Of a DNA stretch of 27,024 nt, positions 15,853-23,513 are shown piece after piece. The notes beneath the pieces are model-generated. The model did no database searches and had not been told where the DNA came from. It saw only the letters and a program-made list of their open reading frames with translations. The DNA comes from Legionella_A sp049239925. GTDB taxonomy: Bacteria > Pseudomonadota > Gammaproteobacteria > Legionellales > Legionellaceae. A program made the position numbers and the translations under genes. Within the stretch, counting starts at the first letter, position 1. Each line of letters opens with the position of its first letter. The stretch spans positions 1 to 27,024 of the forward strand of contig JBMLTO010000059.1 of NCBI GenBank assembly GCA_049239925.1. The letters are read 5' to 3'.

Positions 15853-18027
15853 ATGGAACGAAAACATTGTATCCAAGAAGGATATTTGCATATATTTTTT
15901 ACAGCAATCTTCTTTTTAGTAATCCTGATGAATTCCCAATCGCATGCTAATACTAATTCCTTGTTAGATATCAAGCTTGTATCTATGCCAGACAATCGTC
16001 TAAAGATAGATTTTCAGTTTGAACGGCGTTTAATAAAAAACCCATCCAGTTTTAGTACCGAGGATCCTAAGCGTTTGGTGGTCGATTTTATCAATTGCAA
16101 TGACGCAAGTGATGCTCGTTTAAAATCCAAACGAGTTAATCTAGGAGCAGTTACCAAGTATGAGCTAGTTTCGGCTAATAACCGCTTGCGTGTTGTTTTC
16201 GAATTATCGGATTTGATTAGCTATTCAGGAAGTATTCATGGCAATACTTACAGTTTGTTGATCAAAAATAAGGGTCACCAACTTATTCCACAGCAAAAAG
16301 AATTGGTTATGATGAGTCCGTTGGCTAATAGTCAATTTACCTTAAATCGTATTGACTTTCGCGGGATAGAGCAAGAAGGTGGCAGAGTGATCATTGAACT
16401 AAGTCAGCCAGGGATTCCTATTGAGGTCAGTGATAAGGGAAAAAAATTATTGGTCAAACTCACTAGTACGCATATCGCTCCAGGAATTAATAGAAGTTAT
16501 GACGTTGCTGATTTTCATAGTCCGACCCAACTGATCACTATGCGGCAAGAGGGTAAAGATGCTTTAGTAACTTTACTTAATACGGGTGGTTTTACACACT
16601 ATGCTTATCAGGTAAATAAGCAATTTATTGTCGATATTTTTCCTATGAATGCTAAAAAAACAGAAGAAGTCGGTGATAAGAAAAAAATATTCACAGGAAA
16701 ACGTATTTCATTGAACCTGCAAAATGTGCAAGTAAGAGCCTTATTACAAATTTTAGCTGATTTTGCTGGAACTAATATTGTTGTAAATGGAGATGCAGCC
16801 AGGGATGCTGTGATGACATTAAGATTGAATAATATTCCTTGGGATCAGGCGATGGATGTCATCCTTAGTAATCAAGGATTGGATAAGAGACAAGTCGGCA
16901 ACGTGATTCTTGTTGATAAGACTGATGCGTTTAGCAAGCGTGAAAATGAACAAATGAAAGTTAAATTAGATGCTAAAAAATTGGCTCCACTGCAATCTGA
17001 ATTGCTACAAATTAATTATGCTAAAGCGGCAGATATTGCAACGATGCTTAAAGATAAATCAAATTCTTTGCTTTCAGAACGAGGTACATTAAGTATTGAT
17101 GCTAGAACCAATACTATTTGGTTACAAGATACTGCCGAGCAAATTGAGACGGTACGTTCTTTGGTCAAGAAGCTTGATATACCGGTTAGGCAAGTTTTGA
17201 TTGAGGCCCGTATTGTGGACATGACTAAAGATTCTGCACAAGACCTCGGTGTGCGCTTTGGGGTATCTAAGCCGACGCACTTGAGTGGTAAATTAACGGG
17301 TGCTAATAGTTTGACTCAGGGTGTTAGGCCCTCTGCATTACCGATTGCTGATCGACTGAATCTTGATTTGGCTGCTGCACCAGTTAGCGCTTCACCTGCT
17401 TCGATTGGTGTTGCTCTCGCAAAGTTAGGTAATGGCGTTTTATTAGATTTAGAGTTATCTGCATTGGAAAGTGAAGGACGAGCTGAAATTATTGCTAGCC
17501 CTAGACTCATGACTATTAATCAACAATCAGCAATGATTCAGTCAGGGCAAGATATTCCTTATCAGGAGGCAACATCTAGTGGTGCAACGTCAGTTTCGTT
17601 TAAAAAAGCGGTATTGAGCCTGAAAGTAACGCCACAAATTACTCCTGATGGCAAATTACTCATGGATTTACAAATTAATCAAGATGCAGATTCGGGGCAG
17701 CGGGTGCAAGGTGTACCGATTATTTTGACTAAGTCGATACAAACAAATGTGCTAGTCGATAATGGCCAGACTATCGTTCTAGGAGGGATTTATAAGCAAG
17801 ATAAAAATAACAGCTTGGTACGCGTGCCATTTTTGGGTAATATTCCCATGGTTGGAGCATTATTTAAGCGAACCCAGACAACTGTCAAAAATGAGGAGTT
17901 ACTAATTTTTATTACTCCCAAAATAATTACAAATAATTTGGCACTAACGACTGTTCAAGGGGACACTTCAAATATTGCTCGCGTGGAGATGTCTAAGCCA
18001 ACCGCGGCACAGCTATGGAAAGAATAA
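15853..18027 (+). CDS. pilQ: Type IV pilus outer-membrane secretin PilQ
   Basis: Forms the outer-membrane channel for the pilus (and for DNA uptake in competent relatives). The 724 residues carry a signal peptide cleaved probably after A32 (SQSHA). Two peptidoglycan-binding AMIN domains lie at about 38-139 and 163-263. An STN/N0 domain is at ~284-356 (ISLNLQNVQVRALLQILADFAGTNIV), and a secretin N1 domain at ~383-450 (LQINYAKAADIATMLKD ... KLDIPVRQVLIEARIV). The C-terminal secretin barrel includes ASPRLMTINQQSAMIQSGQDIPYQ and the closing signature VPFLGNIPMVGALFK. The ATG lies five bases after the pilP stop, with GGAG at the end of pilP. The full domain set suggests a functional pilus or competence secretin rather than the shorter HofQ type. 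Confidence 0.97.
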   Translation: MERKHCIQEGYLHIFFTAIFFLVILMNSQSHANTNSLLDIKLVSMPDNRLKIDFQFERRLIKNPSSFSTEDPKRLVVDFINCNDASDARLKSKRVNLGAVTKYELVSANNRLRVVFELSDLISYSGSIHGNTYSLLIKNKGHQLIPQQKELVMMSPLANSQFTLNRIDFRGIEQEGGRVIIELSQPGIPIEVSDKGKKLLVKLTSTHIAPGINRSYDVADFHSPTQLITMRQEGKDALVTLLNTGGFTHYAYQVNKQFIVDIFPMNAKKTEEVGDKKKIFTGKRISLNLQNVQVRALLQILADFAGTNIVVNGDAARDAVMTLRLNNIPWDQAMDVILSNQGLDKRQVGNVILVDKTDAFSKRENEQMKVKLDAKKLAPLQSELLQINYAKAADIATMLKDKSNSLLSERGTLSIDARTNTIWLQDTAEQIETVRSLVKKLDIPVRQVLIEARIVDMTKDSAQDLGVRFGVSKPTHLSGKLTGANSLTQGVRPSALPIADRLNLDLAAAPVSASPASIGVALAKLGNGVLLDLELSALESEGRAEIIASPRLMTINQQSAMIQSGQDIPYQEATSSGATSVSFKKAVLSLKVTPQITPDGKLLMDLQINQDADSGQRVQGVPIILTKSIQTNVLVDNGQTIVLGGIYKQDKNNSLVRVPFLGNIPMVGALFKRTQTTVKNEELLIFITPKIITNNLALTTVQGDTSNIARVEMSKPTAAQLWKE

Positions 18028-18032
18028 TAGTG

Positions 18033-18038
18033 TATAAT
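18033..18038 (+). promoter_or_regulatory. Possible -10 box for aroK-aroB
   Basis: A perfect TATAAT a few bases after the pilQ stop and 67 bases before the aroK start. The -35 region is poor (CAGCTA at 17-base spacing). An internal promoter for aroKB is plausible, because this is the largest gap (78 bases) in the run. Confidence 0.3.
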
Positions 18039-18105
18039 GGTATAGTTGAGAATATCGCTGATTTAGATATTTTGGGAGCATTGATGAAGAGGTATGGAAT
18101 TTAAA

Positions 18106-18633
18106 ATGAGTATAGTTAAAGTACGTAACATATTTCTGATAGGGCCTATGGGAGCAGGAAAAAGTACAATAGGACGTGCTTTGGCAAAAGAGCTTAAACT
18201 TGAATTTTATGATTCTGATGAAGTAATTGAGGCACGGACTGGCGCTAATATTGCTTGGATATTTGACGTAGAAGGTGAGGATGGATTTAGAAAACGCGAG
18301 CAAAAAGTTATTGATGAGCTAACACAAAAAAGCAATATAGTTTTGGCAACTGGAGGGGGTGTTGTTATGACCCCTGAAAATCGTAACGCTCTGGCAGGAC
18401 GCGGAACAGTTATCTATTTGAAAACGTCATTGCAGCAACAGTTTGAACGTACTAAACGAGATACCAAACGTCCTTTGCTGCAGACAGATGATTTAGAGGG
18501 TAGGCTTGAGTCGCTACGTGATGAGCGTGAACCTTTTTATGAAGAATTGGCTGATATCAGTTTTGAAACTGACAAATTAACTGTGAAAGCAGTCGCTAAT
18601 AATATAGTCAAATATATTTATGGCGAATCTTGA
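18106..18633 (+). CDS. aroK: Shikimate kinase I
   Basis: Phosphorylates shikimate with ATP in aromatic amino-acid synthesis. I chose the ATG at 18106 (175 residues, like E. coli AroK), which has GGA seven bases ahead. An ATG at 18094 would add MEFK but is only one or two bases from its AGAGG. The P-loop is GPMGAGKST (13-21). Shikimate-binding residues are Asp38 in YDSDE, Arg62 in FRKRE, and the GGG at 83-85 in ATGGGVV. The lid has RDTKRPLL with Arg122, and Arg141 follows. The close likeness to AroK (FDVEGEDGFRKREQKVIDELT) argues against AroL. It overlaps aroB by 14 bases. Confidence 0.96.
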   Translation: MSIVKVRNIFLIGPMGAGKSTIGRALAKELKLEFYDSDEVIEARTGANIAWIFDVEGEDGFRKREQKVIDELTQKSNIVLATGGGVVMTPENRNALAGRGTVIYLKTSLQQQFERTKRDTKRPLLQTDDLEGRLESLRDEREPFYEELADISFETDKLTVKAVANNIVKYIYGES

Positions 18634-19732
18634 TAGCTACCTTAAGGTTAAAGTTGAACTCGAACAGAAACAGTATCCAATTTATATAGGACGGCACTGT
18701 CTATCTGATGCTGACTTACTACGTAGTTATGTAATGAGTACTCAGGTTTTAGTTGTGACTCATCATAACGTGGCAAGGCATTATCTGGATCAACTTAAAT
18801 CTGTTTTAGTTGGTAAACAATGCGATGTTGTTATTCTTGATGATGGTGAACGGTTCAAAAACCAATGCAGTCTGCAAGCTATTTATGATGCTTTGATTCG
18901 AGGTAATCATAATCGTGATACCACGGTTATTGCTCTTGGTGGTGGCGTAATTGGTGATATTGCTGGTTTCGCTGCGGCGACCTACCAGAGAGGAGTACGT
19001 TTTTTACAATTACCAACTACCTTGTTGGCGCAGGTAGATGCTGCCATTGGAGGTAAGACAGCAATCAATCTTCCGGCTGGGAAAAATTTGATTGGTACAA
19101 TTTATCAGCCTGATGCCGTGATTATTGACGTAGATACCTTGGTTACTCTACCGCAGCGAGAATTTTGCGCAGGTTTTGCTGAAATAATTAAATATGGGAT
19201 GTTATCAGGAGGTTCTTTTTTTGATCAGCTGGTCGTGATTTTAAATAATGATCTATCCTGTATAGCTGCAGAGACATTAGCTCTTTTAATTCAGCAATGT
19301 TGTGTAATTAAAGCATCGTATGTCCAAACAGACGAATATGAGCAGGGTGCTCGGGCCTTACTTAATTTAGGCCATACGTTTGCTCATGCTCTTGAAGTCT
19401 ATAGCAATTATCAGCGGTGGTTGCATGGCGAAGCGGTAGCGATAGGATTGTATTGTGCAAGTCTATTATCAAATCAATTAGGTTATTTGTCGACTGCACA
19501 ACTCATTGCAATAGATAGTCTACTGCAACAGATGGGTTTACCACGGAGAATACCTAGAGACATTAATCTGCAGGAGCTCCAAAATCTCATGTTTTATGAT
19601 AAAAAAGTAAAGAATAAAAAATTACGCTTGGTGTTAATAAAAGCAATTGGAGATTGTTATCTGGATGATTCCATTACAGAACAGTGTTTATACCGTGTCC
19701 TAACAGATGCAATCGAAGGAGACCTGCAATGA
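18620..19732 (+). CDS. aroB: 3-dehydroquinate synthase
   Basis: Converts DAHP to 3-dehydroquinate, the second step of the shikimate pathway, using NAD and a divalent metal. The 370 residues are normal. The NAD-binding loop is ALGGGVIGDIAGFAAA (105-120). The conserved stretch LPTTLLAQVDAAIGGKTAIN continues to KNLIGTIYQP. Metal ligands are Glu188 (AEIIKYG), His252 (NLGHTFAHALE) and His269 (HGEAVAIGL). The ATG lies inside the end of aroK, overlapping by 14 bases. Its own stop overlaps the next ATG (ATGA). The aroK-aroB-damX order is conserved in gammaproteobacteria. Confidence 0.97.
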   Translation: MANLDSYLKVKVELEQKQYPIYIGRHCLSDADLLRSYVMSTQVLVVTHHNVARHYLDQLKSVLVGKQCDVVILDDGERFKNQCSLQAIYDALIRGNHNRDTTVIALGGGVIGDIAGFAAATYQRGVRFLQLPTTLLAQVDAAIGGKTAINLPAGKNLIGTIYQPDAVIIDVDTLVTLPQREFCAGFAEIIKYGMLSGGSFFDQLVVILNNDLSCIAAETLALLIQQCCVIKASYVQTDEYEQGARALLNLGHTFAHALEVYSNYQRWLHGEAVAIGLYCASLLSNQLGYLSTAQLIAIDSLLQQMGLPRRIPRDINLQELQNLMFYDKKVKNKKLRLVLIKAIGDCYLDDSITEQCLYRVLTDAIEGDLQ

Positions 19733-21126
19733 TTGATGAAAAGAGAAGTAATATCATCGATTCAACTGATGTTACTGATCATGCGTATAAGCCTGCTGCT
19801 TGGATGACAAAAGTGGCATTTATACAGCAGTTGGTTTTAACGGATAACGTTTTGATTTCCGTATTAGGCGAACAAGGCACAGGGAAATCGACGTTTGCTC
19901 ATTTGCTTCACACCACGTTAGGGGCAGAAATTACCCCTTGTTTATTAACTGCATCTCCATTGTTTAATAGCGAGCGTTGTTTAACAGCACTCAATGCAAA
20001 GCTTGATTTTTCTGGCGAAGCGACTGTTGCAAACATCGTGGCTCAATGCAATACACATAATCAGCATATTTTATTAATTATTGATGATGCACAATTTTTG
20101 CCAGCCATGTTCATTGAACAGTTATTCAGGGCTATACATCAACAAACTAATCCATCTTATTTTCATGTTTGTTTAATATCTAATTTTAACTTGGTTAATT
20201 GTTTAAATGAGTTAGCTCAACCATATGGTGAGCTGATTCATAGCATTGAACTGGCTCCGTTGACTGAGCCGAGAACTAACAGATTGATTCAGGAGCGTAT
20301 TTCAGCAAAACCTAACATCAACGAGCTTGCTGATGCTGAGCAAACGCCGCATGGTCATTTAACTGCTATGGATTCTGAACTCAATCCAGATGGTTTGTCT
20401 AGGCCGGTCAAGCAGGCATCATTTACTATCAAAACTGTCGCAGCAAGCTTCGTTATCGTAGGTCTGTTAGGGATTATTTATTTGAGCCTACAATATTCAT
20501 CCCCAAGTCAAAAAAATATTACTGACATTGAACAACACTTACCTCAGCCAACGATAGTAGCTCCAAATTCTATGATCCCTGAGCAAGCTACTGCTGTACT
20601 GACAAGTGAGATTCCTGCTTATGATGAACCATCAAGTACATGGCAAACAATTCAACCACTGCCCAAGCAGCCAGAACCGTATCCTGCTCCGCTATTAGAA
20701 AAAGCTATTGATCAGGTTTCCACCGAAGTAATCAATAAGGTAGAAAAGAATAAAAAGCAACAATTAATACCATCAGTTGCGCCAACAAAGATAAAAAAAA
20801 TGACGACGGTGAAGGCGGTTCCTTCTGTGCTGAAAAAGCCAGTTAATCATCGGCCAATGAAATCATTATCGGTGGTTAAGGGACAATTTACTATTCAATT
20901 ATTAGCAAGTTACAATAAACGGGCGCTGCAATATTTTGTAAAAAAATATCATGTTAATAATACTGAAATTATGTTGACAACGTTTCAAGGTAAGCCCTGG
21001 TATATATTAGTATTGGGTCATTATCAGAAAAAAGAGGATGCTAGGTTTGCGCTTACGAGGTTACCGCCAAATCTTATTAAATTAAAGCCTTGGATCCGTA
21101 TCACAGCGAATTTAAGGCCAGCATAG
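19729..21126 (+). CDS. damX: DamX-like protein: cytoplasmic ATPase domain, membrane helix, periplasmic SPOR domain
   Basis: The start is the ATG at 19729, overlapping the aroB stop, with AAGGAGA ending six or seven bases ahead; it gives 465 residues. The N-terminal part is an AAA-type ATPase: Walker A is GEQGTGKST (47-55) and Walker B LLIIDDAQ (115-122). One membrane helix lies at about 236-254. A long Pro/Gln/Lys-rich linker follows, then a C-terminal SPOR domain (about 383-461; QFTIQLLASYNKRAL ... PWYILVLGHYQKKEDARFAL). SPOR domains bind denuded glycan strands at division sites, so a septal role is expected as for DamX. The ATPase part resembles ExeA/AAA_22 proteins. The name rests mainly on position after aroB and on architecture. 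The genes dam, rpe and gph, which follow in E. coli, are absent here. Confidence 0.85.
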   Translation: MIDEKRSNIIDSTDVTDHAYKPAAWMTKVAFIQQLVLTDNVLISVLGEQGTGKSTFAHLLHTTLGAEITPCLLTASPLFNSERCLTALNAKLDFSGEATVANIVAQCNTHNQHILLIIDDAQFLPAMFIEQLFRAIHQQTNPSYFHVCLISNFNLVNCLNELAQPYGELIHSIELAPLTEPRTNRLIQERISAKPNINELADAEQTPHGHLTAMDSELNPDGLSRPVKQASFTIKTVAASFVIVGLLGIIYLSLQYSSPSQKNITDIEQHLPQPTIVAPNSMIPEQATAVLTSEIPAYDEPSSTWQTIQPLPKQPEPYPAPLLEKAIDQVSTEVINKVEKNKKQQLIPSVAPTKIKKMTTVKAVPSVLKKPVNHRPMKSLSVVKGQFTIQLLASYNKRALQYFVKKYHVNNTEIMLTTFQGKPWYILVLGHYQKKEDARFALTRLPPNLIKLKPWIRITANLRPA

Positions 21127-21261
21127 TGGTTGTTGAGATTTGTCAGTTTATTACAATAGGCTAGTTATGAAGCGCTATTAGCTTTTGGGAACGTATTAAT
21201 CAAGCAGGTTTAATCGGTTGGGCAGAAAGTTGCTAGTTAGTTACACGAAAGAAACCGTACA

Positions 21262-21819
21262 TTAATTCGAGCGCATACCTTTCCAAGTAAAATAACCCAG
21301 ACAAGCCATACCCATGTAAATTATCATCAGCATCGAATGGAAAAATAGGTTTTTCTGATAATACATGACAGCAAATATCCCATCAGTTATCAACCATAAG
21401 ATCCATGTATCGATTATTTTATGACACATGAGTAATTGCGCGCATAAACTGAGTGTGGTGGTAAATGCGTCTAATTTAGCAACTGTTGAGTGGGAAAAGT
21501 AGACTAGTGTTTTGTAGAGCATGATGTAACTCATTGTCCCTAATATAATCAAGCAGCCAGCTTGCCAATAACTAAGATGACTAACTAAATTATTTTTATT
21601 GGGCTTAGGCTTGTTAGTCCACTGATACCATCCATAAATGGTGCTTAAAAGATAAAACAATTCAAGACAGGTATCAGCATAGATACCGCTTTGCCAATAT
21701 AAATAGGTATTGATCAGAATCGCCATGATACTAACAAGCCAAGCTTTGCTATCAAGGCGTATATAGAAATAGGTTGAGATAAGTGAGAAAAGTGAACCAA
21801 ATAGGTCGAAAAATATCAA
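21262..21819 (-). CDS. pnuC: PnuC-family vitamin (nicotinamide riboside-type) transporter
   Basis: An inner-membrane facilitator, 185 residues with about seven hydrophobic segments. Family marks are WLVSIMAILINTYLYWQSGIYADTCLELFYLLSTIYGWYQW in the first half, and DTWILWLITDGIFAVMYYQ with the C-terminal Y-M-G-x-x-x-L-G-Y-x-x-W pattern in the second. PnuC carries nicotinamide riboside; relatives carry thiamine (PnuT) or riboflavin (RibM), and sequence alone does not settle which. The start appears to be TTG: no ATG is available, and AAGAGG lies about nine bases upstream on the minus strand. No thiamine or FMN riboswitch could be recognised ahead of it, which mildly favours the nicotinamide riboside assignment. 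The gene stands alone, divergent from the uspA gene. Confidence 0.88.
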   Translation of the reverse strand: MIFFDLFGSLFSLISTYFYIRLDSKAWLVSIMAILINTYLYWQSGIYADTCLELFYLLSTIYGWYQWTNKPKPNKNNLVSHLSYWQAGCLIILGTMSYIMLYKTLVYFSHSTVAKLDAFTTTLSLCAQLLMCHKIIDTWILWLITDGIFAVMYYQKNLFFHSMLMIIYMGMACLGYFTWKGMRSN

Positions 21820-21888
21820 TTTATTGTACCTCTTAGACTATCTTCGCGTTATTAAAGATATATTAACTTAATCATGCAGGATTCGGTC

Positions 21889-21894
21889 TATAAT
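21889..21894 (+). promoter_or_regulatory. Possible -10 box for the uspA-like gene
   Basis: A perfect TATAAT 104 bases before the start, in an AT-rich divergent gap with pnuC. The -35 candidates (CTTAAT or TTAATC at 15-16 bases) are weak. A stress gene of this type could also use alternative sigma factors that I cannot score. Confidence 0.25.
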
Positions 21895-21998
21895 TAAGAC
21901 AAAAAATTGATTGTAGATTAATCGCCATTATGGGAGTTACCAACCATCACTTTTTCTGTTAGTATTTTAATCATAGAATTTTGTCGAAGGAGTGTAAT

Positions 21999-22424
21999 AT
22001 GTATAAAAAGGTATTATTTGCAACAGATTTTGATGACGTAGGTATTAATGCAGCTCATAAAGCAAAAAAAATTGCAGATGAAAATGGTGCTGATTTAATT
22101 TTAGTGCACGTGGTGGAACCAATTCCTGCTTATGCTTATCCGGGATTTTCCGGTTTTGCGGAAGTGGAAATTTCTATACGCGAACAAGCGGAGAAGGAGC
22201 TTGATAATTTGGCGGATAGTTTGAACGTGGATGCTAATCATCGTTTTTTAGAATTTGGTTCAACTAAGAACGAAGTATTGCGAGTTGCGAAAGAGAATAA
22301 TATAGATTTGATTGTGACTGGTAGTCATGGCAAACATGGTTTAGCATTGCTTTTAGGATCGACTGCTAATTCTATTTTACATGGTGCTCAATGTGATGTG
22401 CTAATCGTGCGCACTTCAGACTAA
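21999..22424 (+). CDS. Universal stress protein, UspA family
   Basis: A small cytoplasmic protein (141 residues) of the UspA fold, made under stress or growth arrest in relatives. The start is the ATG at 21999, fixed by AAGGAG (21987-21992) six bases ahead; an upstream in-frame TTG is not needed. The N-terminal strand KKVLFATDFDD and the LILVHVVEP strand are typical. The C-terminal nucleotide loop reads GSHGKHGLALLLGSTANSILHGAQCDVLIVR. It fits the G-2x-G-...-GS pattern, with eight rather than nine residues in the long spacer, as I recall for many UspA-type proteins. ATP binding is therefore plausible but not certain. Confidence 0.93.
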   Translation: MYKKVLFATDFDDVGINAAHKAKKIADENGADLILVHVVEPIPAYAYPGFSGFAEVEISIREQAEKELDNLADSLNVDANHRFLEFGSTKNEVLRVAKENNIDLIVTGSHGKHGLALLLGSTANSILHGAQCDVLIVRTSD

Positions 22425-22458
22425 AATCAATGTTTTTATTGTATCATCCAAATTAGCG

Positions 22459-22480
22459 CACAGATTGACTTGAATCTGTG
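22459..22480. repeat. 8-bp inverted repeat between the uspA-like gene and ribF
   Basis: CACAGATT (22459-22466) and AATCTGTG (22473-22480) are perfect arms with a six-base loop, and outer AGC/GCT bases can extend the stem after an internal loop. No T-run follows, so it is at best a weak or Rho-type transcript end for the stress gene. Confidence 0.4.
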
Positions 22481-22541
22481 GTGCTATTGGAGCGTCGACC
22501 CTGTAAACATATTAATCTCTTAATTTCACTAGTTAGGCAGC

Positions 22542-23513
22542 ATGAATTTATTGCATAGTATCAAGGATATTCAAGCGTTTCGTAATGGTTGCGCTGCGGC
22601 GATTGGCAATTTCGATGGAGTTCATCGTGGTCATCAGGCCTTGCTACAACACTTGCTCGCGCAGGCCCAACGTTTAGGTTTACCTGCAGTCGTTATTTTA
22701 TTCGAACCACAACCCAGTGAATATTTTGCCGAAGCTGAAGCTGCTCCGCGGTTATCAAGCTTGCGTGAAAAGCTAATTATTCTGAAAGAATATGACATTG
22801 ATTATGTTGTTTGCCTTAAATTCAACCGCAAGCTTTCTTTGCTATCCCCCGTCGATTTTGCACAGCATTATTTGTTTACTAGTTTAAGGGTAAAGTATTT
22901 GTTGTTAGGCGATGATTTTCGTTTTGGTAACCAACGTCAAGGAGACGTAACTTTACTGAAGCATTTATCTAGGAGAGTGGGAGCCACGGTAGAGATATTT
23001 AATAATTTTAATTTGCTTGGGCAACGAGTTAGTTCAACAGTGATTAGACATTATTTGCGTCAAGGAAAACTAGATTTAGTTCATCTGCTTTTAGGAAGGA
23101 CATTTAGTATGTGTGGACGTGTTATTCATGGCCAAGCTCGCGGTCGCGAATGGTACATTCCAACGGCAAACGTTGGAATACAGCGAATAAATTTGCCATT
23201 AACGGGTGTTTTTTGTGTACACGTTCTTACTGAAGATAACGGTATTATTCCGGGGGTTGCTAATCTTGGCAAACGCCCAACTGTTGATGGCAACAAAAAT
23301 AGTCTTGAAGTGCATTTGTTTGATTTCGACAAGACGATTTATGGACAATTTTTACATGTTTATTTCATACATAAATTAAGGGATGAAATAAAATTTAGTG
23401 CAGTAGATAAGTTAGTGACACAAATTCGTAACGATATAGCTGCAGCCAAAGCATATTTTGCTGCAGAATCGCAAAACACTTTAAATCGAGTAGAATTGAA
23501 TGAGCGAATATAA
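22542..23513 (+). CDS. ribF: Bifunctional riboflavin kinase / FAD synthetase
   Basis: Makes FMN from riboflavin and then FAD from FMN. The 323-residue length is usual. The N-terminal nucleotidyltransferase domain has GNFDGVHRGH (22-31), RLSSLREK, LLGDDFRFG (121-129) and SSTVIRHYLRQG. The C-terminal flavokinase domain starts at GRTFSMCGRVIHGQARGR and contains IPTAN (206-210), the GVANLGKRPTV block and Glu256 in LEVHLFDFD, the expected catalytic base. The ATG at 22542 has only a weak AGG four bases upstream. The end overlaps ileS by 14 bases. ribF-ileS-lspA is a conserved gammaproteobacterial order. The FAD product is needed by the ETF genes earlier in the window, but that is not evidence of co-regulation. 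Confidence 0.97.
   Translation: MNLLHSIKDIQAFRNGCAAAIGNFDGVHRGHQALLQHLLAQAQRLGLPAVVILFEPQPSEYFAEAEAAPRLSSLREKLIILKEYDIDYVVCLKFNRKLSLLSPVDFAQHYLFTSLRVKYLLLGDDFRFGNQRQGDVTLLKHLSRRVGATVEIFNNFNLLGQRVSSTVIRHYLRQGKLDLVHLLLGRTFSMCGRVIHGQARGREWYIPTANVGIQRINLPLTGVFCVHVLTEDNGIIPGVANLGKRPTVDGNKNSLEVHLFDFDKTIYGQFLHVYFIHKLRDEIKFSAVDKLVTQIRNDIAAAKAYFAAESQNTLNRVELNERI

Noticed and set aside
21127..21261. Terminator between damX and pnuC
   Set aside because: Only a four-pair AAGC/GCTT stem with a few Ts is visible, too weak to call.
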